Below the pieces are notes generated by a model. The model did no database searches, had not been told where the DNA came from, and worked only from the letters and a program-made list of their open reading frames with translations. DNA of 64,000 bases from Neiella marina. Lineage in GTDB: Bacteria; Pseudomonadota; Gammaproteobacteria; Enterobacterales; Neiellaceae. The stretch spans positions 1 through 64,000 of the forward strand of contig NZ_NGNS01000010.1 of NCBI RefSeq assembly GCF_002165625.1. The letters run 5' to 3'. Position numbers and translations under genes: made by a program. The stretch's first letter is position 1, and the number at the start of each line of letters is the position of its first letter. Shown here piece by piece: positions 1 to 11,497 of the stretch.

Positions 1-2541
<2,541 letters not shown>

Positions 2542-2665
2542 ACAACGCCCGAGCGGTTTTGTATAAATGAGCTCTGACTAAACATGATTGACTCAATAGA
2601 GTGACATCCAAGAATTTCAAAGCAACTGCTAAGCATTAGCGGTTGGGTTTCTAAGTTAACTTTTT

Positions 2666-2785
2666 CGCTTGGCGGCCATAGCGTTGTGGACCCACCTGAT
2701 CCCATTCCGAACTCAGACGTGAAACGCAACTGCGCCGATGGTAGTGTGGGGCTTCCCCATGTGAGAGTAGGTCACCGCCAGGCAC
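2666..2785 (+). rRNA. rrf: 5S ribosomal RNA
   Basis: About 120 nt, starting about 125 nt after the 23S end. The 5' segment GCTTGGCG pairs with the 3' segment CGCCAGGC to form the terminal stem. The internal strings CCCATTCCGAACTCAGACGT and GCGCCGATGGTAGTGTGGGG are typical of gammaproteobacterial 5S. The 23S-5S spacer (2542-2665) contains no tRNA. The ends could be off by one or two bases. Confidence 0.95.
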
Positions 2786-2800
2786 CTAATAAAACGTCAG

Positions 2801-2826
2801 AAGGCCACCCAATAGGGTGGCCTTTT
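2801..2826 (+). terminator. Rho-independent terminator of the rRNA operon
   Basis: A 10-bp perfect stem, AAGGCCACCC / GGGTGGCCTT, with an AATA loop runs into TTTTG. It lies about 15 nt after the 5S gene. Confidence 0.9.
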
Positions 2827-2830
2827 GTCG

Positions 2831-3170
2831 TTTAAGCGCCTAACGGCGCGCTAATCTCGCGCTGAAGTGCCGCAGGCTCCCAGCTTCGTAGCCACTGTTA
2901 TTCGCCACCTCCATGTGGCTCCCCCTTCGGGCCAGCTAAAGCTGTTCAACATTTGCTCCTGCAATGTTGTCGCGCTTAAGCCATGTGAGCCACTTTCCTT
3001 TAATAACCATTGTCTTTGTAATGATGCTGTTTGACGAGTGTCAAAAAACCGTGATTGTTGTATTTTTGACATGTTATTCAAATATAACTCACTGTATAGT
3101 CAGCGGTTATAAATCTAAGTCGTTCAAAAAGAGCGATCTATAACTCACAGTGCTGCTATTTGGGGAAGAA
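2831..3170. other. Intergenic region between the rRNA operon and the polysaccharide locus
   Basis: About 340 bases without a convincing gene. A small hairpin (GCGCC-TAAC-GGCGC at 2836-2849) opens it. The first 170 bases are GC-rich and the last 150 are AT-rich. A TTGACA hexamer lies at 3066-3071 and a TATAGT hexamer at 3095-3100, but the 23-base spacing is too long for a standard sigma-70 pair. The promoter of the following gene probably lies in the AT-rich part. A 76-codon minus-strand frame here (2851-3081) resembles no protein I know. Confidence 0.6.
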
Positions 3171-3935
3171 ATGAGAGCGTTAATTCTCGTATTGATGCTT
3201 GGTGCGTCTTGTCACGTTCAAGCGGGTTTAATTGCTATGTCGGGTACCTTTGATTTTGTTCGGGATCAAAAAGGTTCGGCATTGGACTGGATGAACTTAT
3301 CTTACAATGAAGGAAGAATCTTTTCCGACGTGTTAGCTGATACCGCTGTGGGTGGTATCTACCAAGGTTGGCGCTTAGCGACGCGCTCGGAGTTCAATAC
3401 CATGCTGGCTTCTTTGGGCTACAACATTGGTATCGATCCATCCGAGCCCAACTATGCAATCGATGCTGCAGTGCCGACAGGCAGAGAACTTTTTTCGCTG
3501 AAAGCGCTGGTTGACCTATTTGGCGATACTTGGGAAAGCTTTATCAATCGAACAGATTACCTGACTCTAAAGAATGGTGACACCAATACCATGTACTCAG
3601 GTGGTCTGTTAGCTTCGGATAATGACCCTTCAAGTTTTTATCTTGGTTTCCTCTCCCAGGGTGAATTTCACTTTTCCGATGATGCTGGTAACGATTATTC
3701 GGGCAATCATGTGCCATATTTTGCCAACAATACCGTTGTCGACGTGGTTCAACGGGATGCTTATTCATCGTTCTTAGTGAGAGATATACCTACTGTGTTA
3801 CCGGTCAGTGCTTTCGCAGTTCGACAAGCGTCTATTGTGCCAGCCACTCAAGTGTCTGAGCCAATCAGTTGGTTGATATTGTTGTTTGGTGCTGCATCCA
3901 TCATCGTCATCCGGAAGAAATCGACACAAAAATGA
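3171..3935 (+). CDS. PEP-CTERM-like exported protein
   Basis: Predicted secreted or surface protein of 254 residues; function unknown. It has a short N-terminal signal peptide ending near HVQAG. Its C-terminus has the tripartite shape of an exosortase sorting signal: a Ser-Glu-Pro motif (VSEPISW), a hydrophobic helix (LILLFGAASIIVI), then basic RKK. The mature part contains DWMNL and GWRLATRSEF, which resemble the repeat unit of many VPEP/VPLPA-CTERM proteins. The ATG at 3171 is chosen because GGGGAAG sits just upstream; a GTG at 3150 would add seven residues ahead of the signal peptide. Exosortases usually travel with polysaccharide loci and process such tails, which fits its position before wzx. 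No exosortase is in the window, so the sorting role is inferred. Confidence 0.75.
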   Translation: MRALILVLMLGASCHVQAGLIAMSGTFDFVRDQKGSALDWMNLSYNEGRIFSDVLADTAVGGIYQGWRLATRSEFNTMLASLGYNIGIDPSEPNYAIDAAVPTGRELFSLKALVDLFGDTWESFINRTDYLTLKNGDTNTMYSGGLLASDNDPSSFYLGFLSQGEFHFSDDAGNDYSGNHVPYFANNTVVDVVQRDAYSSFLVRDIPTVLPVSAFAVRQASIVPATQVSEPISWLILLFGAASIIVIRKKSTQK

Positions 3936-4117
3936 GTTGATGTTTGACCATTGTCCGGAAAGATTGAAAATTAACCGGCTTCGCATCGCTGGGTGCTATG
4001 GTATATTCGCCGTAAGGCGAGATGTTTATGAGCCTTTGGAATACAGAATAAATCGGGCTGGCGATGCTTTCTATTATTAGAGTTCAGGCCAATAAAAAAT
4101 AACGTTGCGCTAATTAT

Positions 4118-5350
4118 ATGAATCTGAAACGAGGGGTCAGTATTACCTTAGGGGCAAATATTGTCTTTGCGTTTTCGCAATGGGTAATTATTGCTGGCCT
4201 AAACCACCTCGGCAGTGTTGAAGATGTTGGTCGGTATGCTTACAGCATTACGCTTGCCGGATTCTTTCTGACCGTCGGTCAGATGGGGCTTCGGCAATAC
4301 CTATTGTCTCATTCCGCTTGTTCCAATCACTTAGAACAAGCAATGTCAGCTCGGGTTTTGACATCGTTTTTGGCCTGGTTCGTTCTTGTTATTTACGCTT
4401 CAGTTTCTGTCGACCACTCTTATTTTTACCTCGTTTTATTGCTTGGCTTGGCGAAGTTTGTAGAAAACATTTCTGATATTGCCCACGGTTTATATCAACG
4501 TAACCTGAAGATTGCAGAGATTGCTTACTCTCGGTATGGCCGTTCATTTTGGACTCCGTTAGTTTTCTTGGGGATCTTTTATCTCACTGCAAGCATTACT
4601 TGGGCTTGTATCGGTTTGATCGTGTGTTGGGGCGTTTTGTTTGCAAAGTATGATAGGCCTGCTTTGTTGGTGCAGAAGCAAGCACCACTTAATAAAACAC
4701 CTCTGCTAGAAATGCTAAAACGTTCGACGCCTCTAGGTATCACCAATGTACTGGTGCTATTGGCAGTAAGCCTGCCGCTTTTTCTATTAGCTGAATTTGT
4801 TACTGATGTCGAACTGGGCCAATACGCTTCAGTCTTTTACTTCGTCACCGCTGCTAGCCTGATTTTGCAGTCGGTGTTGCAAGTTGTATCGCCAGTGTTG
4901 GTAACGCATTTGTCCAAAGGTGAACAGGTTGCAGCGAAACGACTGGTGGTTTACTCCTATTTATTGGCAGGTAGCTATGGTGTCTTTGGTGTCGCCGCGG
5001 CGATGCTAATCGGTGAATGGGTCGTGGCGTTTATCTATGGCGATCAGTTTGTCGGCTTGGGTTACCTCACGGTTTTGGCGGCTACGATCAATTTTGCATT
5101 GTCGATTCAGGCCGTTGGCGGCATCGTATTAACGGCCCATGGGGTGTTTAATTATCAGATGTACGTGATGGTTTTGTCGGTGATAGTGAGCGCTGTTGGC
5201 GGCTATCTACTTATTGCCAGTTATGGTTTAGCTGGAGCATTCTACGCCGGTGCACTCACTGCGTTGGTCAATGCTCTGTTGTTTGGTATTAGAGTTGCGC
5301 TAGAGATACAACATAATGAAAAAAACACGTGTCTTACACATCATCAATAG
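4118..5350 (+). CDS. wzx: Wzx-type polysaccharide flippase (MOP superfamily)
   Basis: Integral inner-membrane protein of 410 residues with about 12 hydrophobic segments spread over its whole length, the usual size and layout of O-antigen/EPS flippases. It should move undecaprenyl-pyrophosphate-linked repeat units across the inner membrane. It starts at an ATG about 180 bases after the PEP-CTERM-like gene and overlaps the next glycosyltransferase by 35 bases, so translation of the two is probably coupled. Wzx proteins diverge strongly, so the call rests on topology and on the wzy, GT and PglC-like neighbours. Confidence 0.85.
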   Translation: MNLKRGVSITLGANIVFAFSQWVIIAGLNHLGSVEDVGRYAYSITLAGFFLTVGQMGLRQYLLSHSACSNHLEQAMSARVLTSFLAWFVLVIYASVSVDHSYFYLVLLLGLAKFVENISDIAHGLYQRNLKIAEIAYSRYGRSFWTPLVFLGIFYLTASITWACIGLIVCWGVLFAKYDRPALLVQKQAPLNKTPLLEMLKRSTPLGITNVLVLLAVSLPLFLLAEFVTDVELGQYASVFYFVTAASLILQSVLQVVSPVLVTHLSKGEQVAAKRLVVYSYLLAGSYGVFGVAAAMLIGEWVVAFIYGDQFVGLGYLTVLAATINFALSIQAVGGIVLTAHGVFNYQMYVMVLSVIVSAVGGYLLIASYGLAGAFYAGALTALVNALLFGIRVALEIQHNEKNTCLTHHQ

Positions 5351-6422
5351 GCTCAATACCGGCGGCGTAGAGCGTTGGTTGTTGGGAGTCGCTGAAGGGT
5401 TACAAGATAGTGATATTCAAGTCGATGTATTGGTGCACACTGAAGAGCCCAGCGAGTTTGACGAGGCGTTCACTGCAACAGGCAGTAAAATCGTTAAATG
5501 CCGTTACCAACGCGATCCGTTTAGTTATGCATGGCGGCTCTACCGAACACTAAAACAAAATCCGCAATATGACGTCATTCAAAGCCATGTTGATCACTTT
5601 TCTGGCTTGATCATGATGGTGGCATTTTTTGCTGGGATCAAACTGCGCATCTGCCATAGTCACAGCAATCGCGAGAACATAGAGCCAAAAAGCGGTCTAC
5701 GCGTTTGGTACTTGAAGCTGATGAAGCGGCTAATCTATTGGTTTGGCAATAAGTTTCTATCAGTTAGCCGTGAAGCTGAACGATCCTTGTATGGTGATGT
5801 GGTGCCTGAGCGTAAACGCGAAGTGTTCTATTGTGGCCTAAAGCACCTCAATGAAGTCACCGTCAATGCCGACCTCAAACAGCAACTCGGATTACCATCT
5901 AGCTCGTTTATCGTTGGTCATGTTGGGCGCTTATCCGAGCCCAAGAACCACAGCTTTATCCTGAAAATATTCGCCCAACTGAGAAAGTCTGTTGATGCTA
6001 CTTTAGTGTTGGTTGGCGATGGCGAACTCCGGCCTGATATTGAGCGCGAGATACAACAGCTTGGTCTAGGCGAGCATGTCCGTATTCTTGGTATGCGCTC
6101 TGATGCGGTTGACATCATGGCGTCTGTTTTTGACGTCATGTTGTTTCCGTCCCTCTATGAGGGGTTACCTTTAACTGTGGTTGAAGCACAGGTTGCGGGG
6201 GTACCTATTTTAGTCGCCGATAACATTACCAAAGAAGCAGGATTTACCGATACCTTGGTCGACTACGCGTCCCTCGATGATTCTCTTGAGGTTTGGTGTG
6301 AAAAACTGATCAAATTACATCGAAATGCTGACAATTCGGTTGCCCAGCAGCGTTTTCGCGATACCGATTTCTATATGCCAAAACACTTGGAAAACCTGCA
6401 ACAACTCTATCAAGGCTACTAA
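5316..6422 (+). CDS. Glycosyltransferase family 4 (GT-B fold)
   Basis: Cytoplasmic or membrane-associated glycosyltransferase of 368 residues that adds one sugar to the lipid-linked repeat unit. The N-terminal domain opens with a glycine motif (NRLNTGGVERW) typical of GT4. The C-terminal nucleotide-sugar domain carries VGDGELRPDIE and the EX7E-type motif EGLPLTVVEA near residue 280. The start lies inside wzx. Donor and acceptor cannot be read from the sequence. The family is known for retaining transfer from UDP- or GDP-sugars. Confidence 0.9.
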   Translation: MKKTRVLHIINRLNTGGVERWLLGVAEGLQDSDIQVDVLVHTEEPSEFDEAFTATGSKIVKCRYQRDPFSYAWRLYRTLKQNPQYDVIQSHVDHFSGLIMMVAFFAGIKLRICHSHSNRENIEPKSGLRVWYLKLMKRLIYWFGNKFLSVSREAERSLYGDVVPERKREVFYCGLKHLNEVTVNADLKQQLGLPSSSFIVGHVGRLSEPKNHSFILKIFAQLRKSVDATLVLVGDGELRPDIEREIQQLGLGEHVRILGMRSDAVDIMASVFDVMLFPSLYEGLPLTVVEAQVAGVPILVADNITKEAGFTDTLVDYASLDDSLEVWCEKLIKLHRNADNSVAQQRFRDTDFYMPKHLENLQQLYQGY

Positions 6423-6430
6423 AGCTTACT

Positions 6431-7828
6431 ATGCAAAGGGCAAGCTATCAGTCGTACGGCTTTATTGGTCTAAATGCACTGATATGCGGTTTGACGATAT
6501 TTTTTCGGATCCTCAATGCTGATTTGAATACCGATCAGACGTTAGTGGTTCAGAGTTATGCCATCATCAGTTTAGTGGTTATTCACTCCTACGCTTGGTT
6601 TAAACAGGGAGGCAATGATTTATCACTAGCGTACTTGTTCTTCTTGATGGTGTTTATTTTTAACTGTGGCAAAGCAATCCTATTCGTATTTTTCGCCGAT
6701 TATCACGAACCATTTTTCAGTTTTTTTACTGAGCGCGAGCATTTGGTTTTAATCAGAGCATACGAATATTCATATATTGGTTTGTTTGCGATGTCGTGTG
6801 CGATGTTAGTTGGCTCCAACCATCGTGCTGTCGAACAAGTATCAACGACGCTTCGGCAACAAGATGCCGCTAAAGTGACTGGTGTTGTTTTTCTTTTGGT
6901 GTCCGTTCCTGCAGCAATTTACGATTTAGTCGATATGCTCCGACTTGTGTTGTCGGGCGGGTATTTTGCGTTGTTTAACAGTGAGCAAAGCTATGGTGCC
7001 AGTGGCATCATCAAGGTACTTGGGTTTTTCTTGTTTCCAGCACTGTATTTAACGCTTATTGGGTTTCGCGATAACCGACCCGTTGTCACTCTACTGTGGT
7101 TGCTGGCGACAGTGTTCACCGTTGTCAAGCTAGCGATGGGCGCACGTTTGGTGGCTCTGGTGCCCTTTCTGATCATGCTGAGCCTATGGGATGTCACAGT
7201 TCAGCAGGTTGGGCGCAAATCCATCTATGCAGTCGCAGCCGTCCTAGTGATTGTTGTTTTTCCTGCTTTGTCTTTGTTGCGCGTTGGTGGTGAACTGGAT
7301 CAAAACTCGGGAATAGGTCATTCCATGTTTGAGATCATCAAGGAAATGTCTGACAGCATTAGCCCGTTGGTTTGGGTGATGCAGCGTGTCCCGTCTGAAA
7401 TGGACTTTACCCAAGGTCATAGTTTTCTGTTAGCGGCTAGTACTGCGATCCCCAATCTATTTTGGGATGTTCACCCCGCGCAACAAGGAAGTTTGTCGAA
7501 GTGGTTGGTTTATGAAGTGGATCCCTGGATGGCCAAGCAGGGCGGAGGTTTTGGTTTTTCAATATTTGCCGAATTCTATTTGAATTTTTACTGGTACGGT
7601 ATTCCTCTTATTTTTTTCACTACCTTGTTAATTTCGCGGTTTTCCAGTGTTAGGGCAAATCCGATTAATACCGCATTTTGCTTTAGTTGCTTTTTGGGCT
7701 TGATGCTCTGGCCACGGGGCGAATTAGTGGCGGTTGCTCGCTTTATTATGTGGAATGCTGGCATTCCATGGCTTTGCTATCATTTTCTTTGCGCAATTAT
7801 CCCTAGATTCAATCAGCACAATCGCTAG
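6431..7828 (+). CDS. wzy: Wzy-type oligosaccharide repeat-unit polymerase
   Basis: Integral membrane protein of 465 residues with roughly 11-12 hydrophobic segments and a large periplasmic loop in the second half (about residues 300-370). That is the typical layout of O-antigen/EPS polymerases. It would join repeat units en bloc on the periplasmic face. It begins eight bases after the upstream GT stop. Sequence conservation in this family is poor, so the assignment depends on topology and on its place between glycosyltransferases and downstream of wzx. Confidence 0.8.
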   Translation: MQRASYQSYGFIGLNALICGLTIFFRILNADLNTDQTLVVQSYAIISLVVIHSYAWFKQGGNDLSLAYLFFLMVFIFNCGKAILFVFFADYHEPFFSFFTEREHLVLIRAYEYSYIGLFAMSCAMLVGSNHRAVEQVSTTLRQQDAAKVTGVVFLLVSVPAAIYDLVDMLRLVLSGGYFALFNSEQSYGASGIIKVLGFFLFPALYLTLIGFRDNRPVVTLLWLLATVFTVVKLAMGARLVALVPFLIMLSLWDVTVQQVGRKSIYAVAAVLVIVVFPALSLLRVGGELDQNSGIGHSMFEIIKEMSDSISPLVWVMQRVPSEMDFTQGHSFLLAASTAIPNLFWDVHPAQQGSLSKWLVYEVDPWMAKQGGGFGFSIFAEFYLNFYWYGIPLIFFTTLLISRFSSVRANPINTAFCFSCFLGLMLWPRGELVAVARFIMWNAGIPWLCYHFLCAIIPRFNQHNR

Positions 7829-7917
7829 TCAATCAGTTATTTTAGATTCAAGTTAACAGGAGTTGTCGACAAAGGTGATGGGATGTTAACCTCAAGAAAA
7901 AATTATAAAGGCGCGCT

Positions 7918-9093
7918 ATGAAACTCGCTGTAACGTGTGAGTTCAGGTTTTATCGGACTCCGGATGGCCAAGTTTGGACCGAAAGTGTTTTTTTATATGA
8001 CTTCTGGCTTCGCTATTTAAAGGTGTTCGATCACGTTACTGTCGTTGCTAGAATTCTTGAAGTTGAACAGGCAGATCCATCTTGGCGTTTATCAAGTGGC
8101 AATAAAGTCGAGTTCGTTGCATTACCCTATTACGTCGGTTTCGTCGGCCTGCTAAAAAATATGTTCGCCATCAGACGACGTATTCATCATCAATTAAGTC
8201 AGTCTGATGGGGCAATATTTCGAGTCCCTTCTCAATCCGCCAGTATCGCCTGTTTTCTTGCTAAACCAGTGAAACCATATGCTGTCGAAGTCGTTGGCGA
8301 TCCACTCGATGTATTCAATTCAGGGATCACAGGTACTTTGTTTGACAAAGTACTGGGCGTTGCAACTTATTTAAGTTTACAGCGTATCTGTAAGAAGGCA
8401 GCGGCAGCTTGCTATGTGACTCAAGAATACCTGCAGCGGCGTTACAACACGGCAAGTGGTAACATTTCGGTAGGTTGCTCTGATATTGAGTTACCAAAGG
8501 AATCCATCCGAAATCTACCACGTATTTATTCAGCCAATGCGTCAAAGCTTGTATTTGTTGGTTCCTTTGAGCAGCTCTACAAAGGGCCTGATGTATTGAT
8601 TGAAGCCGTTAGGCTGCTCAAACAACAAGGCGTTGAGCTGAATGTCGTCATGCTGGGGGCAGGCCGGTTCTTGGGTTCAATGCAACAACTCGCCGCGCAA
8701 AAACATTGTTCGGACAATTTTGAGTTTGTCGGTGCGATCAACCACGCCGATGTGATTCGTTATCTCGATGATGCCGAGGTGTTTGTGATGCCGTCGCGCA
8801 CCGAAGGTTTGCCACGAGCGTTGATTGAAGCGATGGCAAGAGGGCTGCCTTGTGTGGCCTCAAACGTTGGTGGTATTCCTGAATTGTTGCCCGAGCAATT
8901 CTTGGTTGATAAAGACGATGCCAAGGGCTTAGCCGACACGCTGGCATCGTTGTGCCTATCGCCCCAAACTCTAACGCAAGCATCGGCAAACAATTTAGCG
9001 AAGAGCCGAGAATATGAGCTAGACGTTCTGGTTGAACGAAGAACCAATTTCTATTTGGATTATCAACAACGCGTATTGTCTCTATCGACATAG
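7918..9093 (+). CDS. Glycosyltransferase family 4
   Basis: GT-B glycosyltransferase of 391 residues. The C-terminal half has the canonical GT4 signature: FVGSFEQLYKGPDVLIEA, then VMLGAG, then the EX7E motif in TEGLPRALIEAMARGLP at about residues 296-312, followed by SNVGGIPELL. It likely adds a sugar to the polysaccharide repeat unit. It is preceded by an 89-base gap, the longest in this part of the locus. That gap has no clear promoter; AAAGG shortly before the ATG may serve as ribosome-binding site. Sugar specificity is unknown. Confidence 0.9.
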   Translation: MKLAVTCEFRFYRTPDGQVWTESVFLYDFWLRYLKVFDHVTVVARILEVEQADPSWRLSSGNKVEFVALPYYVGFVGLLKNMFAIRRRIHHQLSQSDGAIFRVPSQSASIACFLAKPVKPYAVEVVGDPLDVFNSGITGTLFDKVLGVATYLSLQRICKKAAAACYVTQEYLQRRYNTASGNISVGCSDIELPKESIRNLPRIYSANASKLVFVGSFEQLYKGPDVLIEAVRLLKQQGVELNVVMLGAGRFLGSMQQLAAQKHCSDNFEFVGAINHADVIRYLDDAEVFVMPSRTEGLPRALIEAMARGLPCVASNVGGIPELLPEQFLVDKDDAKGLADTLASLCLSPQTLTQASANNLAKSREYELDVLVERRTNFYLDYQQRVLSLST

Positions 9094-9102
9094 GAAGTTG
9101 CC

Positions 9103-10290
9103 GTGAAAGTTTTACATCTATTAAAAACTGCCGTTGGTGCCAGTTGGGCGCTAAGACAAACACGTGAATTGATTAAGCTTGGTGTCGAAGTTCACTTGGC
9201 ATTACCCGACGGGCCAATGGTTGAAAAGTATCGAGCTCAGGGCGTTGAGGTTCATATTCTACAAACGGCGCTCAATATCAAAAAACCGTGGGCAAATATA
9301 AAACTGTTTCGGCAGTTCAGGCAGCTCGTTGCCGACGTTCAACCCGATATCATTCACTCTCACTTTGTGGCGACGACCTTGACCATGCGCTTGGCATTAG
9401 GCCGCAATGATCCGATTCCGCGTATTTTTCATGTGCCAGGACCACTGCATCTAGAACATGGTCTGTTCCGCCGAGTTGATTTGTGGACTGCATCGAAAGC
9501 CGATTATTGGCTGGCATCTTGTGAGTGGACTCGACAATGTTATTTACAAAATGGCATTAGTTCCGAACGTCTTGGGCTCGCATATTACGGTGTTGATATC
9601 GAAGCTCACCATGGTCAAAACACTGGCAAGTTGCATCGTGAGTTCGACATCCCGGCAGATGCGCCAGTTGTTGGCAATGTTGCTTATTTTTATCCGCCCA
9701 AAAAGTATCTCGGCCAAAAGCGTGGTTTAAAAGGTCATGAGGATCTCATTGATGCGGTCGATATCGTGGCGCAACAAGTTGCCAATTTACACTGCGTGTT
9801 TGTTGGCGGCCCATGGGGAGAGTCGCACGCTTATTTCGAGTCGGTGAAAGCCTATGCTGCGGAAAAGCAGCATGGCCGATTTATTTTTACTGGTACCCGT
9901 CATGATGTGCAGGACGTTTATGCTGAACTTGATGTGGCAATTCATCCATCTCATTCGGAAAATGTTGGCGGGGCGGTCGAATCGCTGTTATCAGGAGTTG
10001 CGACCATTACCAGCGATGTCGGAGGTTTTCCCGACCTGATTAAAACTGATCAAACTGGCTGGCTCGTACCTAAAGCAGATCCGCAGGCGTTAGCAGAGGC
10101 AATACGCGATGCATTGGCAAACCCTGATAAACGTAAGCAGTTTGCAGCTCAGGGCTACGATTTGGCGGCCTATTTACTCAACGTCAAAAACAATGCGAGC
10201 GATATTACTCGTTATTATCAAGCCTTGATTCATGAGCATGCTCTGACTCCCAAAAATAACTCGGAGAATCACTGTGAAACGACTGTTTGA
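9103..10290 (+). CDS. Glycosyltransferase family 4
   Basis: Third GT4 enzyme of the locus, 395 residues. The start is a GTG at 9103 with AGGAAG upstream. The N-terminal domain has the acceptor-side motif DIIHSHF. The C-terminal domain contains FVGGPWGESHAYFE, a variant EX7E motif in HSENVGGAVESLLSG (about residues 284-300) and SDVGGFPDL. It ends with a GT4-like tail and overlaps the following phosphoglycosyl transferase by 17 bases, so the two are probably translated together. Three GTs plus the initiating transferase suggest a repeat unit of about four sugars, an inference that assumes each acts once. Confidence 0.9.
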   Translation: MKVLHLLKTAVGASWALRQTRELIKLGVEVHLALPDGPMVEKYRAQGVEVHILQTALNIKKPWANIKLFRQFRQLVADVQPDIIHSHFVATTLTMRLALGRNDPIPRIFHVPGPLHLEHGLFRRVDLWTASKADYWLASCEWTRQCYLQNGISSERLGLAYYGVDIEAHHGQNTGKLHREFDIPADAPVVGNVAYFYPPKKYLGQKRGLKGHEDLIDAVDIVAQQVANLHCVFVGGPWGESHAYFESVKAYAAEKQHGRFIFTGTRHDVQDVYAELDVAIHPSHSENVGGAVESLLSGVATITSDVGGFPDLIKTDQTGWLVPKADPQALAEAIRDALANPDKRKQFAAQGYDLAAYLLNVKNNASDITRYYQALIHEHALTPKNNSENHCETTV

Positions 10291-10864
10291 TCTGTTGGTT
10301 GCTGGGGTTGCGCTGTTGCTATTGTGGCCCCTGTTACTGATTGTTGCGTTGCTCATAGCGGTGAAATTGGGGCGACCGGTGTTGTTCAGTCAAGTCCGCC
10401 CTGGAACTCATGGGCGGCCGTTCAAAATGTACAAGTTCAGAACCATGACTGATGCTCGCGATGGTAATGGTGAGTTGCTCCCTGATAGTGATAGATTGAC
10501 GCCGTTTGGCCGTTTTTTGCGCTCCACCAGCTTGGATGAGTTACCCGAGTTGTGGAATGTTCTGATTGGCCAGATGAGCCTAGTTGGCCCTCGGCCATTG
10601 CTGATGGAGTATTTACCACTTTATAGCGAACATCAGCGCCGCCGCCACGAAATGCCGCCAGGTATCACTGGCTGGGCTCAAGTGAATGGTCGCAATGCCA
10701 TTTCATGGCAACAAAAATTTGATTATGACGTCTGGTATGTCGATAACCATTCGCTTTTGCTCGACATAAAAATTCTTTGGCTGACCATCGCTAAAGTCAT
10801 CAAACGCGATGATATCAGTGCTGAGGGAGAGGCGACGATGGGCAAATTTGAGGGCAATTCATGA
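10274..10864 (+). CDS. PglC-like undecaprenyl-phosphate phosphoglycosyl transferase
   Basis: Initiating transferase of 196 residues, the short monotopic form (PglC size rather than the long WbaP/WcaJ form). An N-terminal reentrant hydrophobic segment (residues 4-30) is followed by the conserved KFRTM, the catalytic Asp-Glu dyad D88-E89 in SLDELPEL, then LVGPRPLL and [13 protein letters not shown]. It transfers a phospho-sugar from a UDP-sugar to undecaprenyl phosphate at the inner membrane. With pglD-, pglE- and pglF-like genes immediately downstream, the sugar is probably di-N-acetylbacillosamine. The start is a GTG at 10274 with GGAG nine bases upstream. It overlaps the next gene by ATGA. 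Confidence 0.92.
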   Translation: MKRLFDLLVAGVALLLLWPLLLIVALLIAVKLGRPVLFSQVRPGTHGRPFKMYKFRTMTDARDGNGELLPDSDRLTPFGRFLRSTSLDELPELWNVLIGQMSLVGPRPLLMEYLPLYSEHQRRRHEMPPGITGWAQVNGRNAISWQQKFDYDVWYVDNHSLLLDIKILWLTIAKVIKRDDISAEGEATMGKFEGNS

Positions 10865-11487
10865 GACGGCTAGTGATCCTTGGCGCTGGAGGTCATGGCA
10901 AAGTGGTCGCGGATATTGCTCGCTTAACTGCTCGTTACCAACAATTGATGTTTTTAGATGATGCGTTTGAGGCAATCGGCTTGACTCTTGATATTGCAGT
11001 CGTTGGCCCGTTGAGCGCTTTCTCCAATTACATCGATGATCGTACCGATTTCTTTGTTGCGATGGGCAGCTGCAAGGGGCGAGAGAATTGGCTACAACAG
11101 CTCTTGGCGGCTAACGCTTCAATCGCGACCCTAGTCCATCCAAATGCCATTATTGCCAATAGCTCGCGGGTTGACATTGGCGTGCTTGTTTGTGCTGGTG
11201 CGATTATTAACCCAGATAGCCATATTGGTGTTGGTACGATTGTTAATACTGGCGCTACCGTCGACCATGACTGCTCAATAGGCTCATATACCCACATATG
11301 TCCCGGCGTATCGGTCGCTGGTATGGTCACCGTTGGTGAACGTTGTTGGCTTGGTATTGGCTGCAATGTTATCCAGCAAATTGACATAGCCGATGATTGT
11401 ACCCTCGGCGCAGGTGCAACGTTGCTGCAATCTACCCAAGCAGGCCAAACCTTGGTTGGTGTTCCTGCTCGCCCTCTTACTCGATAG
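10861..11487 (+). CDS. PglD-like sugar O/N-acyltransferase (NeuD/PglD family)
   Basis: Acetyltransferase of 208 residues. An N-terminal Rossmann-like UDP-sugar-binding half opens with GAGGHGKVVADIA (residues 8-20). The C-terminal half is a left-handed beta-helix built of hexapeptide repeats, with ATVDHDCSIG containing the likely catalytic His. By family and context it would use acetyl-CoA to acetylate the C4 amino group of the UDP-4-amino sugar made by the following aminotransferase, giving UDP-N,N'-diacetylbacillosamine. It starts within the stop of the PglC-like gene (ATGA overlap). Confidence 0.88.
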   Translation: MRRLVILGAGGHGKVVADIARLTARYQQLMFLDDAFEAIGLTLDIAVVGPLSAFSNYIDDRTDFFVAMGSCKGRENWLQQLLAANASIATLVHPNAIIANSSRVDIGVLVCAGAIINPDSHIGVGTIVNTGATVDHDCSIGSYTHICPGVSVAGMVTVGERCWLGIGCNVIQQIDIADDCTLGAGATLLQSTQAGQTLVGVPARPLTR

Positions 11488-11497
11488 GATTAGTTCG

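Noticed and set aside
2836-2849. Possible integron attC-like sequence (GCCTAAC)
   Set aside because: Only one core-like heptamer is present, no matching GTTRRRY partner at a suitable distance and no integrase.
2851-3081. Minus-strand 76-codon frame after the 5S gene
   Set aside because: No recognisable domain, no ribosome-binding site and a base composition shift midway; treated as non-coding.
3886-4080. 64-codon plus-strand frame between the PEP-CTERM-like gene and wzx
   Set aside because: Overlaps the end of the upstream gene in another frame and has no protein-like composition.
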